From Apostichopus japonicus (taxonomy: Eukaryota; Echinodermata; Holothuroidea; Aspidochirotida; Stichopodidae): a stretch of DNA of 64,000 bases. The stretch lies in NCBI RefSeq assembly GCF_037975245.1, contig NC_092572.1, forward strand, positions 20,813,489 to 20,877,488. Reading direction: 5' to 3'. This document shows positions 1-45,835 of the stretch, one piece after another. How positions within the stretch are numbered: the stretch's first letter is position 1; the number at the start of each line of letters is the position of its first letter. Both the position numbers and the translations under genes were made by a program. A model generated the notes under the pieces. That model did no database searches. It was not told where the DNA came from and worked only from the letters and a program-made list of their open reading frames with translations.

Positions 1-292
1 TTTCAATTGCCATACATACAAAGATACAAACAAAGATACATACGTACATACATGCGTACAAAATAAATACACATACATACATACAAACAAACAGACAGAG
101 ATACATAACAGACACACATCCATTCACACTCACACACACAATAGTTGCCACACATGGTTGGAATGTAAAAGTTGTACTAAACACATCAGAATTGTTCACG
201 TCACTAAAGAACCACTAAATAAACAGCCTTTGACTTTACTGCAGATCTTAGATCTATGTGAAACAAAAGCAACTCTGGACCCATGCCCTTAC
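1..292. other. Intron 15 (partial) with CATA-type repeat
   Basis: Positions 1-140 are degenerate CATA/CAAA tandem repeat with CACA at the end. The rest up to the exon 15 donor shows nothing recognisable. Confidence 0.6.
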
Positions 293-32325
<32,033 letters not shown>

Positions 32326-32462
32326 CTTCTTGCCGGAAAATCGATCTCAAGAATAAGAAAAATTTTCCACTGTGTATACTAATGAGGAAGCATGCGCGCA
32401 TGTACCGGTACACATGTATGCATTTTCGCACGTTGTAGAATATTGCACCCTACCCGACAAAT

Positions 32463-32496
32463 ATGCAAATATTGTACTTAATTATGCGTGACGTCA
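32463..32496. promoter_or_regulatory. Candidate promoter elements: octamer and palindromic CRE
   Basis: About 140-170 bp upstream of the exon 1A ATG lie a perfect ATGCAAAT octamer (32463-32470) and a perfect TGACGTCA CRE palindrome (32489-32496), 18 bp apart. The rat Atp1a1 promoter is known to use an ATF/CRE site, so this placement is plausible. No TATA box was seen. The transcription start is unknown and a 5' UTR intron cannot be excluded. Confidence 0.4.
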
Positions 32497-33366
32497 GCGA
32501 GTTATTCACGCCTACCGCCTTCGGATCTAATGAACACAGGATGTACGAGCAATTCAGTACTTTATAAATAAGAATGACGAGATACTTTATGGAGTGTGCG
32601 TACGGATAATTATCCCCTTCCTGCAGAGGCATATCCAGATGTTATAACTGAGGGTCACACTGAGGGGGGACACTGTCCGAGTTTATGCTAAGTTGGACAC
32701 GGGGCAGGGTACAGAAAAGCATATAGTCCGAGATGGAGGGTGCTGGGAGAAATTGAGAAATGGTGATGGAAGGTCAAAGGTGGCGGAAGGTGAAGGGGAG
32801 TTGAGGGGGTCTGGAGGGGAAGGTAAAGTGGCGGTAACTGAGAGGTGAGGGACTGGAGTATAAATGGGGAACTTGGGAGGACGGGAAGGAGTAGTGTGAT
32901 GGAAGGAAGGGGAGGAAGGAGAACGGTATTTGGGAGGTTAATTAAAACTGAAGAGGATGGGCACATGATGTATTTATTCGAATGAGATCCAATAATATTC
33001 ACATATTTTTGGCCTATATATGTACGGTATTTCTTGTAAGCGTTAATCAATACAAGTCCCACTGACAATTATAACAATGACATTGCACGTAAAAGTTAGC
33101 TCACGTTTAATACATCATCCCGGTACGTAGATATCTCAGTATATGTTATTTGCGTCATAATTATGATCGCAAGGTTCTTCTTACAACCATGATATCACAC
33201 GGCCATGGTTGCAAGAATGAAGTTAGGCCTACATGATGGCAAAAGTGGATCATATAGCAGCCTGCAACGCGATAATCGTTTAACAAGAAAAATATTTTCC
33301 CACCCGTCCCGTAAAACTAACCGTTTCGGACACCACTCACCCCCCCCCCACCCTCCCCTCCTCCTA
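32497..33366. other. Upstream intergenic region of the Na,K-ATPase gene
   Basis: Positions 32640-32950 are purine-rich (GGAGGG/GGAAGG). No gene seen. Confidence 0.5.
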
Positions 33367-33371
33367 ATTAT

Positions 33372-34695
33372 CAGGGGCGTATCCAGGGGGCGCAACAGGC
33401 GCGCGCCCCCTATTGGCCCTCACCAAAACAAAAACAAAAATTGATGACGACTTTTTTGTGAGATGTCGGTGATCGCTCAACCCCCCCCCCCCCCTCCCGT
33501 ATGCTTTATTTTTTGTTTGCCAAAACAAAGGTTCTGGCGAAGTTCGGCGGCATAATAGTTTTAGAAACATAGATGGTAATTGTGTTTGTATTATCACTAT
33601 AAACACTAAGTGACATGCCAGCCATACTAAATTGTGCATTTTGTGTCCATATTTACTGGAAATGTTGCTTATTATTAAGGTCGAAAAATGGATCACATAT
33701 GGCCATGGGCGGCGATCCTGGGGGGGGGGGGGAGGGGGATATATCCCCCATGAAAATGGGTGGAGGGGATGTAATACACCGTATCCCCCCACCAAATGCC
33801 AGGGATAAGAATATTTTCATGCCTACATTTATGCATCATCGTTAATGTACGGCTCTTTTTTAGCTTCATTTCTCGCCTACCATAAACGCAGTGCGATCTT
33901 TTCAAATAAAGCGTCTTTATAAAGCAAGAATAGTTGACTGTAGGCTTCATTGGCCCTATAACAACAAAAGGTATTATTGCGCCCACGGTATTGATATAGT
34001 ACATATATGCACCTCATAGTATTCATATAGGCCCTATAGTAGGCCTACACACGTACATGTTCCCTCGAACAGCTGAGAATCTCATGTTACCAGGGTAATG
34101 CTTAATACACGTTTCACCTGGATGCCCTAGCAATCGGTACCTAGGAATGTAACTATGTGTAATTGTGTATTGCATGTGTATAGACCTATAATAGCCTACA
34201 TGAGGCCATTTTCTTCATCGAATAATATAAAAGAGCTCTCGAACATTCTAACTTTGCGCCTGAAACAAGATTGACAGGGGCAATTTTCCCAAAATAACAC
34301 CCGAAATTAAAAAAAAAAGTATTTTGGATCCTGATTATGAGATATTTCGGACATGACATCCCTATTTTAAAGTTGGGTATATGCCGCTTGGAAACCTCGG
34401 GAAGTGCCGTTTCCGGCCATCTAGAGGGTTTGTTAATCCCAAAATTTTCTTGTACGCTTCGTGCCAACCCATGGTGGCGCTACGCTTAGATAGTCAACAA
34501 GGTCATATCCCCCCCCCCCCCCACTCGGAAGTACGGATCGCCGCCCATGCATATGGCACCATTTTGCATTTCAGCCCTTCTTCGAAATCAAAAATTGTCC
34601 ACCCCTCCCCTTAGACCCATCCCCCAGGACGGCGATCATTCATGCCTGACGCCCCCCCCCCCCCCCACTATTGGAAAATCCTGGATACGCCCCTG
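33372..34695 (+). mobile_element. Composite TIR element, copy 1 (outer element)
   Basis: Termini CAGGGGCGTATCCAGG and its inverse CCTGGATACGCCCCTG. Flanked by a 5-bp direct repeat ATTAT (33367-33371 and 34696-34700). Its middle is occupied by a second TIR element (33704-34549). Without that insert it would be about 470 bp. Short open frames inside are not conserved as protein. The superfamily is uncertain (hAT-like termini but a 5-bp duplication). Confidence 0.8.
33704..34549 (+). mobile_element. Inner hAT-type element, copy 1
   Basis: Termini CATGGGCGGCGATCC at both ends (inverted). Perfect 8-bp target duplication CATATGGC on both sides (33696-33703 and 34550-34557), inside the outer element. 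About 846 bp, non-coding, with C-rich tracts near each end. Non-autonomous. Confidence 0.85.
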
Positions 34696-34700
34696 ATTAT

Positions 34701-37700
34701 TATTCCCTACCTATTTCCACTCCAAGTTGGGAAGAGAAGTCTGTAAATATGGTATAGATCATATCCAATCAGCATTGACATTGCTCTGCTTGGTAGCACA
34801 TATGCACGCGTGGCTCTTGACAGCACATGAATGAAAACGCGCCCAACGTGGTCGTTCTCTGGCTTGTAGCCAAACTTTCATGCGACTTCTCTGCTGACTC
34901 CACAGTTTCCATTTAGCTAGGATATATAATTTTAGTTTCGTAGCATTTCTAAATGACATCGTTGCTGCAGGAGGCTGTTACGTGACTGTCGTTCTTTAAC
35001 AATGAAGAAATGTTTGCCATTCCTTTAACTAACCCCCCCCCCCGCCCCCCGGTATGTATGATGACAGCGTTGTTATACACAAACCGTAAGTGCGGACACT
35101 TTCAATGTAACTTTGAGCAATGTTTGGGCACCGTCAATCAAAATGTGTATCTGAGGAACCATAAGTTAAGGTAAGGTGACAACATTACCAAGCTAGGCTA
35201 TCAGCGAAGTCTCAGAAAGAGAGTAGTGATGCTTTCAAGGTGAGGGCACTTGATAAACTCATGGCATCTGGTGATCGTTATTTTCCACCATTAGTTTCCG
35301 TCATAAAAAATAAAAAACATGAGTGTAACTCTGGTGGAAACTAACAGCACCCGATAATGATAACGTCAAGTATGTTTGGTTTTCCCTACTCATTTGGTTG
35401 GCACTCTTTACCCGGGTGTATAAAGGGGGACCTGCGAGGTAACTTATCAATATAGTTGCATGCGTTGGATTGTGGCTGAACCCAGGGACGGTGGCGAGCA
35501 GGTGACACGTTGGTGTGGCCAACTGTAGTTAATTAAGTAGAACTGTTTTTGCTCCATTTGCAAACAACACTGCATACTTTCACAATTTGTGGTATAATAT
35601 TATTTACTGTAGTAAAGTGACACATTAACTTTCAAGTTCTAGGTCCTGTAAACCTCATTTCCGATAGGTCCAGAGTTTAAAAACTTCAGAACAAAATACA
35701 TCTTAGCAGAGTTTTCGCGAGATATTAACCACACCACTATATAACAAATTCATTATAGTTAAAATTAAAATTAACAATATATTTCTGGATTCAATCGTAT
35801 GGTTGACTGCGTGAACAGAAAAGCTTCTGTAATAAGCAGTATTCAAATCTCATTAAGCCCATTCCCAACTAACAGTTTCATTTAAACTTAAGGTAGCCAG
35901 TAAAGGCCCCAAATTATAGTACGCTATTGTTAGAAGTTTTCAAAAAGTACTTTCCTGAAAGTCTTTACTCTCCAAATTGTTCTCAGACAGGTTTAGGAAC
36001 GAAAAATGACTGAATGTCGACGTGAGGACAATTTCTTCGAACTTTGTAATAAAAACGGTTCAAAAATTTTGACCAAAGGTGACCATATTGGAATATCTAG
36101 CAAATTTGGTGCCAATATACTTGTTGAACCCCCAATATTTGTGGGAACCTTTAAAACTACAGTGTGAAAGGTTTCCCGTAATGAAGTGAGGGCGGTAATG
36201 AAGAACCTGATTACTTCGCTGATGACATTGCAAGGGCTTCTACCTGAACCGCGTAAGATTTGTCACAGGGGGCTATACTAGTGATGAGTATGGTTGGCAT
36301 ATAATATACATTGCGGAGTAGTCGAATGAGAACTTTATTTCAGAATACATCAAATGAAATACATGTGTTCTTTATCATTCATCATGCGAGCAGTTATTTT
36401 CGTTTAGGTATATTTCCATTTGTTATTATTTCAAGCCAACTTAAGTTACCCCAATCAGCATAATGGCACTAACCAAAGCTTCAGGTACATTGAGGTATAG
36501 GGAGTTACCCATTGCTGTAGTTAAACCACAACATATATTAACACTCAAAGACAGGTTAACTACATAATATTATCAACATTTATGTATTTAATACTTACTA
36601 ATTATAACTTTATTGTTCCTTTGATAATTTTATTCTACCTGTTGAATGTTTTCGTCTAAAATTGACAAACAGTGCAGACCATACGATTATAGTAATAGCA
36701 ACCTTTTTGAGAAATGATGGGCTGCCGTCGCTGGCGAAAGGATTTGTGCCAACGAAGTCTTCGGCTTAATGTGCAGCGTTTCTGTATGTTGCCGTGTTGA
36801 ACCAGAGGGATTATTAGATCTTGTTGATCTGTGCACATGCATTTCAAGGTTTGAATATTTCGACTGTCTCCTATTGTTAGAAAGACAAGTCTTTCATCGA
36901 TTAAGTCATATATTCCTTTTTTTTTTACTTGAGGGCGTAAACCATGTAAGTTTGTTCTAGCTTAACCTGATCGGTGGATTTTGATCATTGTTAGTAAAGA
37001 AAGCTGTTTCCCACTTTCTCCAGGCAGGTTGCAAAACGCGTAATCATCGCAGGAGGCCCTCTACCTGACTAACACAGCTGACTTAAAATATAAACTTAAA
37101 GGAGAAAAAAACACAACTACTATCATTGATCTAAGGTTGTGTGATAGAGATATTATGAACAAATTTCACAAACAGCCATGAAATTCTTCTCAACAGTTTC
37201 CATAGTATATCAAAAGTTACTTTGTGCGCTAACAATACACTTCCTCTAGTACATATGTGGATGAAATGATTTGGGTTGAAATAAAACCGTGGACAAATGA
37301 CATCCTTTCATTACTCCGACATGGCAACCTATACAGTAAGAGGAACAATTGCTCAAAACCTTTCCTCTCTCTTCACCCTCCCCTACCCCAACCCACATGT
37401 TTCTTATGATTATGTTCTTATTCTTTCCCTCCGTACGAAGCATTATATCGAAGAAAAATCGTTGGTAGTATTTTAATGATGCGGTAGTTACAGATGCTGT
37501 TCCTTGATAAATTAGAGGGCGCGACTCATCTTTAGACGTTTCTATTTCATTCAGTGAATTCGAACCCGTTCATTCTGTTTAGTACCGTAGCCCTGTACCG
37601 TGGCCCTGAAAAGACATTACGAAATTTCTATAATTCGACTTTTTCGTTTCGATATCGCGATGCGTCGACGTTTTCGTATCGATGTATCGACGTTTTCGTT

Positions 37701-38500
37701 TCGATGTCTCGACTTTTCGTTCTGATATTTATATGTTTTGATATTTCTGTATTCTATGTTTCGACGTTTTCGTTTCGATGTTTCGACTTTTTGCACGCGT
37801 TACTCACGGCACGGTAGACATGTATCGTCTATAGACTACGTGTGTTGTGGTGTTCTACATTATATTGTAAAGGGTTGCATGCGACATACAACAGGTACTG
37901 TAACAAGATGATACCTGACATAAGGGTTTCCGAACGACAGGAGGGATGGAATCGGGTTAATTAGGGTATATTTTTATGACGGGTTCACTCACAAGGAGAT
38001 TGTGACCTTTTGTATCTTATTGTACATGATATTTCTCTATCTGCAAGACAATTGAAAAGCATACTGAGTGCATCGACTGACATATCTTGACACGAAAAGT
38101 AGCGCAGCGTTCATCTAGAGTGTTACCACAGACAACATCAGTACCATAACATTTCTGCCAAGAACTGTTACAATATAACAAAGGCATGGACATTCAATAA
38201 ACAAGACACTTTGAAAGCTATAGCATGTTATAAAGTCAGACTTCTGAGATATATATGTTTAAATTTAACATGCCCAAACAGAGACCCCGAATCTGTTATT
38301 CCAGACAGCAGAAACACACCTGTTTCAGTTGCAGATACATTGATTGACTGCAGGAGTAGGACTAGCTCAGTTTAACTGTCAGATTGTAGGTCTGTATTCG
38401 AATGTCTCTTAAAAATTAAGTTTATAAAACAAGAATAAATTTCAAGGTGTCAGGAAAACTAGGCCGTCAGACAACTTATCCCATGTAGAATAGATACTCC
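34701..38500. other. Intergenic, no gene supported
   Basis: AT-rich. Positions 37630-37795 hold an imperfect ~20-bp repeat rich in CGTTTCGATG/TTTCGACG. A C-rich run lies at 35033-35050. Open frames are short and resemble nothing known. Confidence 0.5.
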
Positions 38501-38638
38501 AATGTGGGCGTATCCGGGATTTTCCAATAGGGGGGGCGTCAGGCATGAATGATCGCCGTCCTGGGGGATGGGTCTAAGGGGAGGGGTGGACAATTTTTGA
38601 TTTCGAAGAAGGGCTGAAATGCAAAATGGTGCCATGTT

Positions 38639-39881
38639 CATGGGCGGCGATCCGTACTTCCGAGTGGGGGGGGGGGGGGAAATGACCTTGTTGACTATCT
38701 AAGCGTAGCGCCACCATGAGTTGGCGCGAAGCGTACAAGAACATTTTGGGATTAACAAACCCTCTAGATGGCCGGAAACGGCACTTCCCGAGGTTTCCAA
38801 GCGGCATATACCCAACTTTAAAATAGGGATGTCATGTCCGAAATATCTCATAATCAGGATCCAAAATACTTTTTTTTTTAATTTCGGGTGTTATTTTGGG
38901 AAAATTGCCCCTTTCAATCTTGTTTCAGGCGCAACGTTAGAATGTTCGAGAGCTCTTTTATATTATTCGATGAAGAAAATGGCCTCATGCAGGCTATTAT
39001 AGGCCTATACACATGCAATACACAATTACACATAGTTACATTCCTAGGTACCGATTGCTAGGGCATCCAGGTGAAACGTGTATTAAGCATTCCCCTGGTA
39101 ACATGAGATTCTCAGCTGTTCGAGGGAACATGTACGTGTGTAGGCCTGCTATAGGGCCTATATGAATACTATGAGGGTGCATATATGTGCTATATCAATA
39201 CCGTAGGCGCAATAATACATTTTGTTGTTATAGGGCAGGGTTGTCCAACCTACGGCCCGCGGGCCACAGTCCGGCCCGCCGCAGGGTTGCGTCCGGCCCG
39301 CCAGAGATGCTCTACGGTGCGAAATTTTAGTGAGCAGATTTATTGATAACAATTTGAAGCTATATAATCAATCATTCGAACCTTCTGGGTCCCAAAAACT
39401 GCATACAGGTCAGTTTGTGTGAGGGGGGGGGGGCGGCTGGACTTTATTCATCTGTTTTATCAGGAAGGAAACTAAATCAGAGCGCTCCGCGCGCAGTGCT
39501 CACATTTTGTTGCCTTGGGCTTCGGGCAAAAAAAATCGAAAAATCGAGCGTAGGGTTCATGCAGCCCCTTTCTTCATCATAATCATTCCATGTGGCCCTC
39601 CTCTGCAAAAGGTTGGACAACCCTGTTATAGGGCCAATGAAGCCTACAGTCAACTATTCTTGCTTTATAAAGACGCTTTATTTGAAAAGATCGCACTGCG
39701 TTAAGGGTAGGCGAGAAATGAAGCTAAAAAAGAGCCGTACATTAACGATGATGCATAAATGTAGGCATGAAAATATTCTTATCCCTGGCATTTGGTGGGG
39801 GGGGATATGGTGTATTACATCCCCTCCACCCATTTTCATGGGGGGATATATCCCCCCTTCCCCCCAGGATCGCCGCCCATG
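38639..39881 (-). mobile_element. Inner hAT-type element, copy 2 (interrupted)
   Basis: CATGGGCGGCGATCC termini. Right duplication GCCATATG (39882-39889) is the inverse of that in copy 1; the left copy is mutated (GCCATGTT, 38631-38638). Interrupted by the MITE at 39236-39625. Confidence 0.8.
39236..39625. mobile_element. hAT-type MITE nested in composite copy 2
   Basis: 390 bp with perfect 16-bp terminal inverted repeats CAGGGTTGTCCAACCT and a perfect 8-bp target duplication TTATAGGG (39228-39235 and 39626-39633). The subterminal ACGGCCCGCGGGCC region is typical of one hAT MITE group. Non-coding. Confidence 0.9.
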
Positions 39882-40325
39882 GCCATATGTGATCCATTTT
39901 TCGACCTTAATAATAAGCAACATTTCCAGTAAATATGGACACAAAATGCACAATTTAGTATGGCTGGCATGTCACTTAGTGTTTCTAGTGATAATACAAA
40001 CACAATTACCATCTATGTTTCTAAAACTATTATGCCGCCGAACTTCGCCAGAACCTTTGTTTTGGCAAACAAAAAATAAAGCATACGGGAGGGGGGGGGG
40101 GGTTGGTTGAGCGATCACCGACATCTCATATAAAGGTCGTCATCAATTTTTTTTTTTTTGCTAAACTTTTTTTTTTGGTGACGGCCAATAGGCCCGCCTG
40201 TTGCGCCCCCCCCCCCTGGATACGCCCCTGCTCTAATCCGTGAATTTTTATAACACTATAAGAGCACGTAATATGACATTGGCCTATCGATGTAGGCCTG
40301 TATACGGTGTAGAATTTGTACGGTA

Positions 40326-40450
40326 CAGTGGCGGATCCAGCCCAGCACTGCTGAAAGGAGCCAGCACTGCTGAAAGGAGCTAAGGGAGGCGCTATAGTAT
40401 GTTTCCTTATATTTAAACACTACAGTGACCTTTACATGCAAAGGGTGGTA
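40326..40450 (+). repeat. Possible hAT-like element end with short tandem repeat
   Basis: CAGTGGCGGATCCAG (40326-40340) looks like a hAT terminus. It is followed by two copies of CAGCACTGCTGAAAGGAGC. No matching other end found. Confidence 0.3.
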
Positions 40451-40736
40451 CGAACCTAAACCGACCGGTTCTCCCACAATTATGATGACTATATATATAG
40501 ATTTATCAAACATAAGAGAAACTTAATTAATTAACGTAATTATTTGTCCACATTTATGTTTTGACAATGTTAAAAAACTTACTTTTTAGGATTGGTCGAG
40601 TTGTCCAGATTTCATTTTTGTTTGGCACATAAGACCTATATGAAGTTTTATATGACTTAGGAACACATAAGAAAATATGGCATGCTTATAAGGTCGAAAT
40701 ATTTTCTTTCAATGACAAGCGATTGTAATTATTATT

Positions 40737-41220
40737 ATGATACCTCTCTTCTTCGACATGGAACTAGCTATTGAAGAAGAACTAAAACCAAGTGGGTCGT
40801 TACTTGGGTATAGATTAATGCAACATCGCCTAAGATGTTTATATGAAATTAGAACAAGTAGAGAAACCGTGAAAGAGATCTTATCTGTTCTAGATCCAAA
40901 AGGGGTTCAATCTAGAATTCCACATATGCTGCGGAGGAGACGTTATTGGTCAATGGGACCGAATTCCATACGTCACATCGATGGTAATAACAAACTTGTC
41001 CCGTATGGTCTAGTATAATCCACGGGGCAATCGATGGTTATTCAAGGAGGATGCTTTGGCTCGTGATCGGACCTTCAAACAAGAATCCATCAATAACTGC
41101 CTGGTATTTCCTTGATTGCGTATAAGACAAGTTGGTGGGACCGCTCTTCGTCTTCGATTCGACTCTACAGAAAATGAATTTACAGCGCCACTATATTCTG
41201 AATTAACCAATGGCGCTGGG
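40737..41220 (+). pseudogene. Decayed integrase-core-domain transposon gene
   Basis: The frame at 40737-41018 reads LLGYRLMQHRLRCLYEIRTS, RETVKEILSVLDPKGV and MGPNSIRHIDGNNKLVPYGL, the start of the integrase core family common as transposon-derived proteins in fish and invertebrates. Just after a stop near 41016 another frame continues IHGAIDGYSRRMLWLVIG and WYFLDCV, then after a further break RLRFDSTENEF, matching the family's (G/D)-x-TEN region. At least two frame breaks, so it is a relic. The rest to the right is unrecognisable. Confidence 0.65.
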
Positions 41221-42752
<1,532 letters not shown>

Positions 42753-42774
42753 GAATTAAATAGAATTAGAATTA

Positions 42775-43245
42775 ATGCAACTTATCTTGACCAACAATAA
42801 TCTGGTATTTGGCAACAAACACTACCTCCAAATTCATGGCACCGCAATGGGTACCAAAATGGCACCGTCTTTTGCCAACATCTTTATGGGAAACCTCGAG
42901 AAAGAATTTTTATCTCGACAAAACTTGAAACCACACACGTGGTTACGTTACATTGACGATATCTTTATGATATGGACCCATGGTGAGGCAAATCTAAAAC
43001 TCTTCATTGATGACATAAACTCGTTTCATCACACTATCAAATTCACTGCTGATTTTTCTGGACATGGCATTCACTTTCTGGACACCACCGTGACCCTACA
43101 AAATTGTTCACTCAAAACAGACTTGTTCAATAAACCCACGAACAAGCACAACTACCTCTTACCAAGCAGTTGCCATCCACGTCACTGTACCAGAAATATT
43201 CCGTACAGTCAAGCGTTGCGCATTCGACGCATTTGCTCCTCTTAA
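42775..43245 (+). pseudogene. Penelope-like reverse transcriptase fragment
   Basis: 156 codons in frame. Motifs: IHGTAMGTKMAPSFANIFMG (RT motif B region) and YIDDIFMIW (the YxDD catalytic motif), then GIHFLDTTV and YLLPSSCHPRH, typical of Penelope-like elements. The N-terminal fingers/palm and the YxDD-upstream half are missing: the element is 5'-truncated at the TA tract. The frame stops at 43245 and the reading continues in another frame (VDFDSRTKELSQHLLNRQYF), so a frameshift separates it from the endonuclease part. Confidence 0.85.
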
Positions 43246-43315
43246 GTCGATTTTGATTCACGCACTAAAGAACTGTCACAACACCTCCTAAACAGACAGT
43301 ATTTTCGGGGTACTA

Positions 43316-44086
43316 TTGAAAATGCCATCAAAAAAGGCTAAAAGCAAACCCCGTACCGAAACATTGACGTACAAAACTCGTCAAACCAGTTCCAAAAGGG
43401 TACCATTGGTTACTGAATTCCACCCTGGTCTCCCACCACTGGCTAATATCATTCAGAAGAATTTTCACCTACTTCAAGGCACCGAACGCCTGAAATCAGT
43501 ATTCCCAGAATTACCTGTCATCGCTTTTAAAAGACCCAGCAACCTACGGGATATCTTAGTTCGGGCATCCTTTCGGGATGACACCCCATTAGGGGAAAGC
43601 AAAACAGAAACTACAGGATCATCGCCCTGTACACAAAATTGCAAAACGTGCTTACTTGTCGATTCGACCGGGGCCTTTCAGAGCAACCAAACCAAACGCA
43701 CGTTCCAAATTCGGCACAAAATTAAATGCCTATCCAAAAATGTCATTTACCTCATCTACTGCAATATTTGTAATTTACAATACATTGGAGAGTCAAAAAA
43801 CACTCTTAGAATGAGAATGACACAACATAGATCGGCGATCAAAACAAAAAAGATCTTCCATCCTGTTGCAAATCACTTCAATCTCCAAAATCATTCAATT
43901 GAGAATTTGCGTGTTATTGCCATTGACCAGAACGATTCTTGGACAGATAAATCTAGGAAAGCGAAAGAAAATTTCTGGGAACTAAACCTAAAGACCACGG
44001 CACCATTCGGTTTAAACATCAGAAACGATTTGCCGTCCCAGATAAACCAAAACAATTCCTTTACAATTACGACGGAATCGGATTAA
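43316..44086 (+). pseudogene. Penelope-like element GIY-YIG endonuclease part
   Basis: 256 codons; the same frame extends left to about 43247. A cysteine cluster CTQNCKTC (about 105-112) precedes the GIY-YIG nuclease: VIYLIYCNICNLQYIGES (about 143-160), TLRMRMTQHRSAI, and a distal glutamate in AKENFWE. In Penelope-like retroelements this endonuclease follows the RT in one protein; here the two lie in different frames, so the copy is inactive. No host gene function implied. Confidence 0.85.
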
Positions 44087-44239
44087 AATAATCCGACGCG
44101 GATTAAAATAATCCGAATTTCTAAAACTTCTGCTCAATTCAGCAGAAATCAGTAAGTCGCTTTGCCTTTACAACCATGCCGACATCTTCTCTATAAAACA
44201 GTTTCAATTCCTGCTACTCCTTGTCACTTTCGGTGATCA

Positions 44240-44278
44240 TGCACTGAAGAAGAGCTAGTTTTGCTCGAAAGCTCTGCA
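44240..44278 (+). ncRNA. Small hammerhead ribozyme-like motif in the Penelope-like 3' region
   Basis: Stem I TGCA/TGCA (44240-44243 with 44275-44278); core CTGAAGA (44244-44250); one extra A; stem II GAGC/GCTC with loop TAGTTTT (44252-44266); GAAA (44267-44270); stem III GC; TC (44273-44274). Compared with 29963-30001, stems I, II and III all differ in sequence but keep pairing, while the core is identical. It lies 154 bases after the endonuclease stop, fitting the known Penelope-hammerhead association. Confidence 0.6.
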
Positions 44279-44393
44279 AAAACCAAACATTGGCTGTTTA
44301 CTTCTAATCACTTACCTAATTCAATTATTGTATCTCACTCGAGATCCAGCCTTTCTCTAAATGCAGCATAGTTGTTTAACAGTTTTTCCGTTA

Positions 44394-45835
<1,442 letters not shown>

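Larger units (their letters stand above)
38502..40230 (-). mobile_element. Composite TIR element, copy 2 (inverted)
   Basis: Inverse orientation relative to copy 1, with the same outer and inner parts. The left terminus is mutated (TGTGGGCGTATCCGGG) and the flanking CTCCA/CTCTA may be its 5-bp duplication. It is longer because a 390-bp hAT-type MITE lies inside (39236-39625). Confidence 0.8.

Noticed and set aside
33372-34695. One single 1.3-kb transposon
   Set aside because: The internal 8-bp duplication and the solo inner copy at 62306 show two nested elements.
39592-40110. 172-residue open frame within composite copy 2, with similar frames in the other copies
   Set aside because: Frames differ in length and break at C/G runs between copies; no motif; the elements look non-coding.
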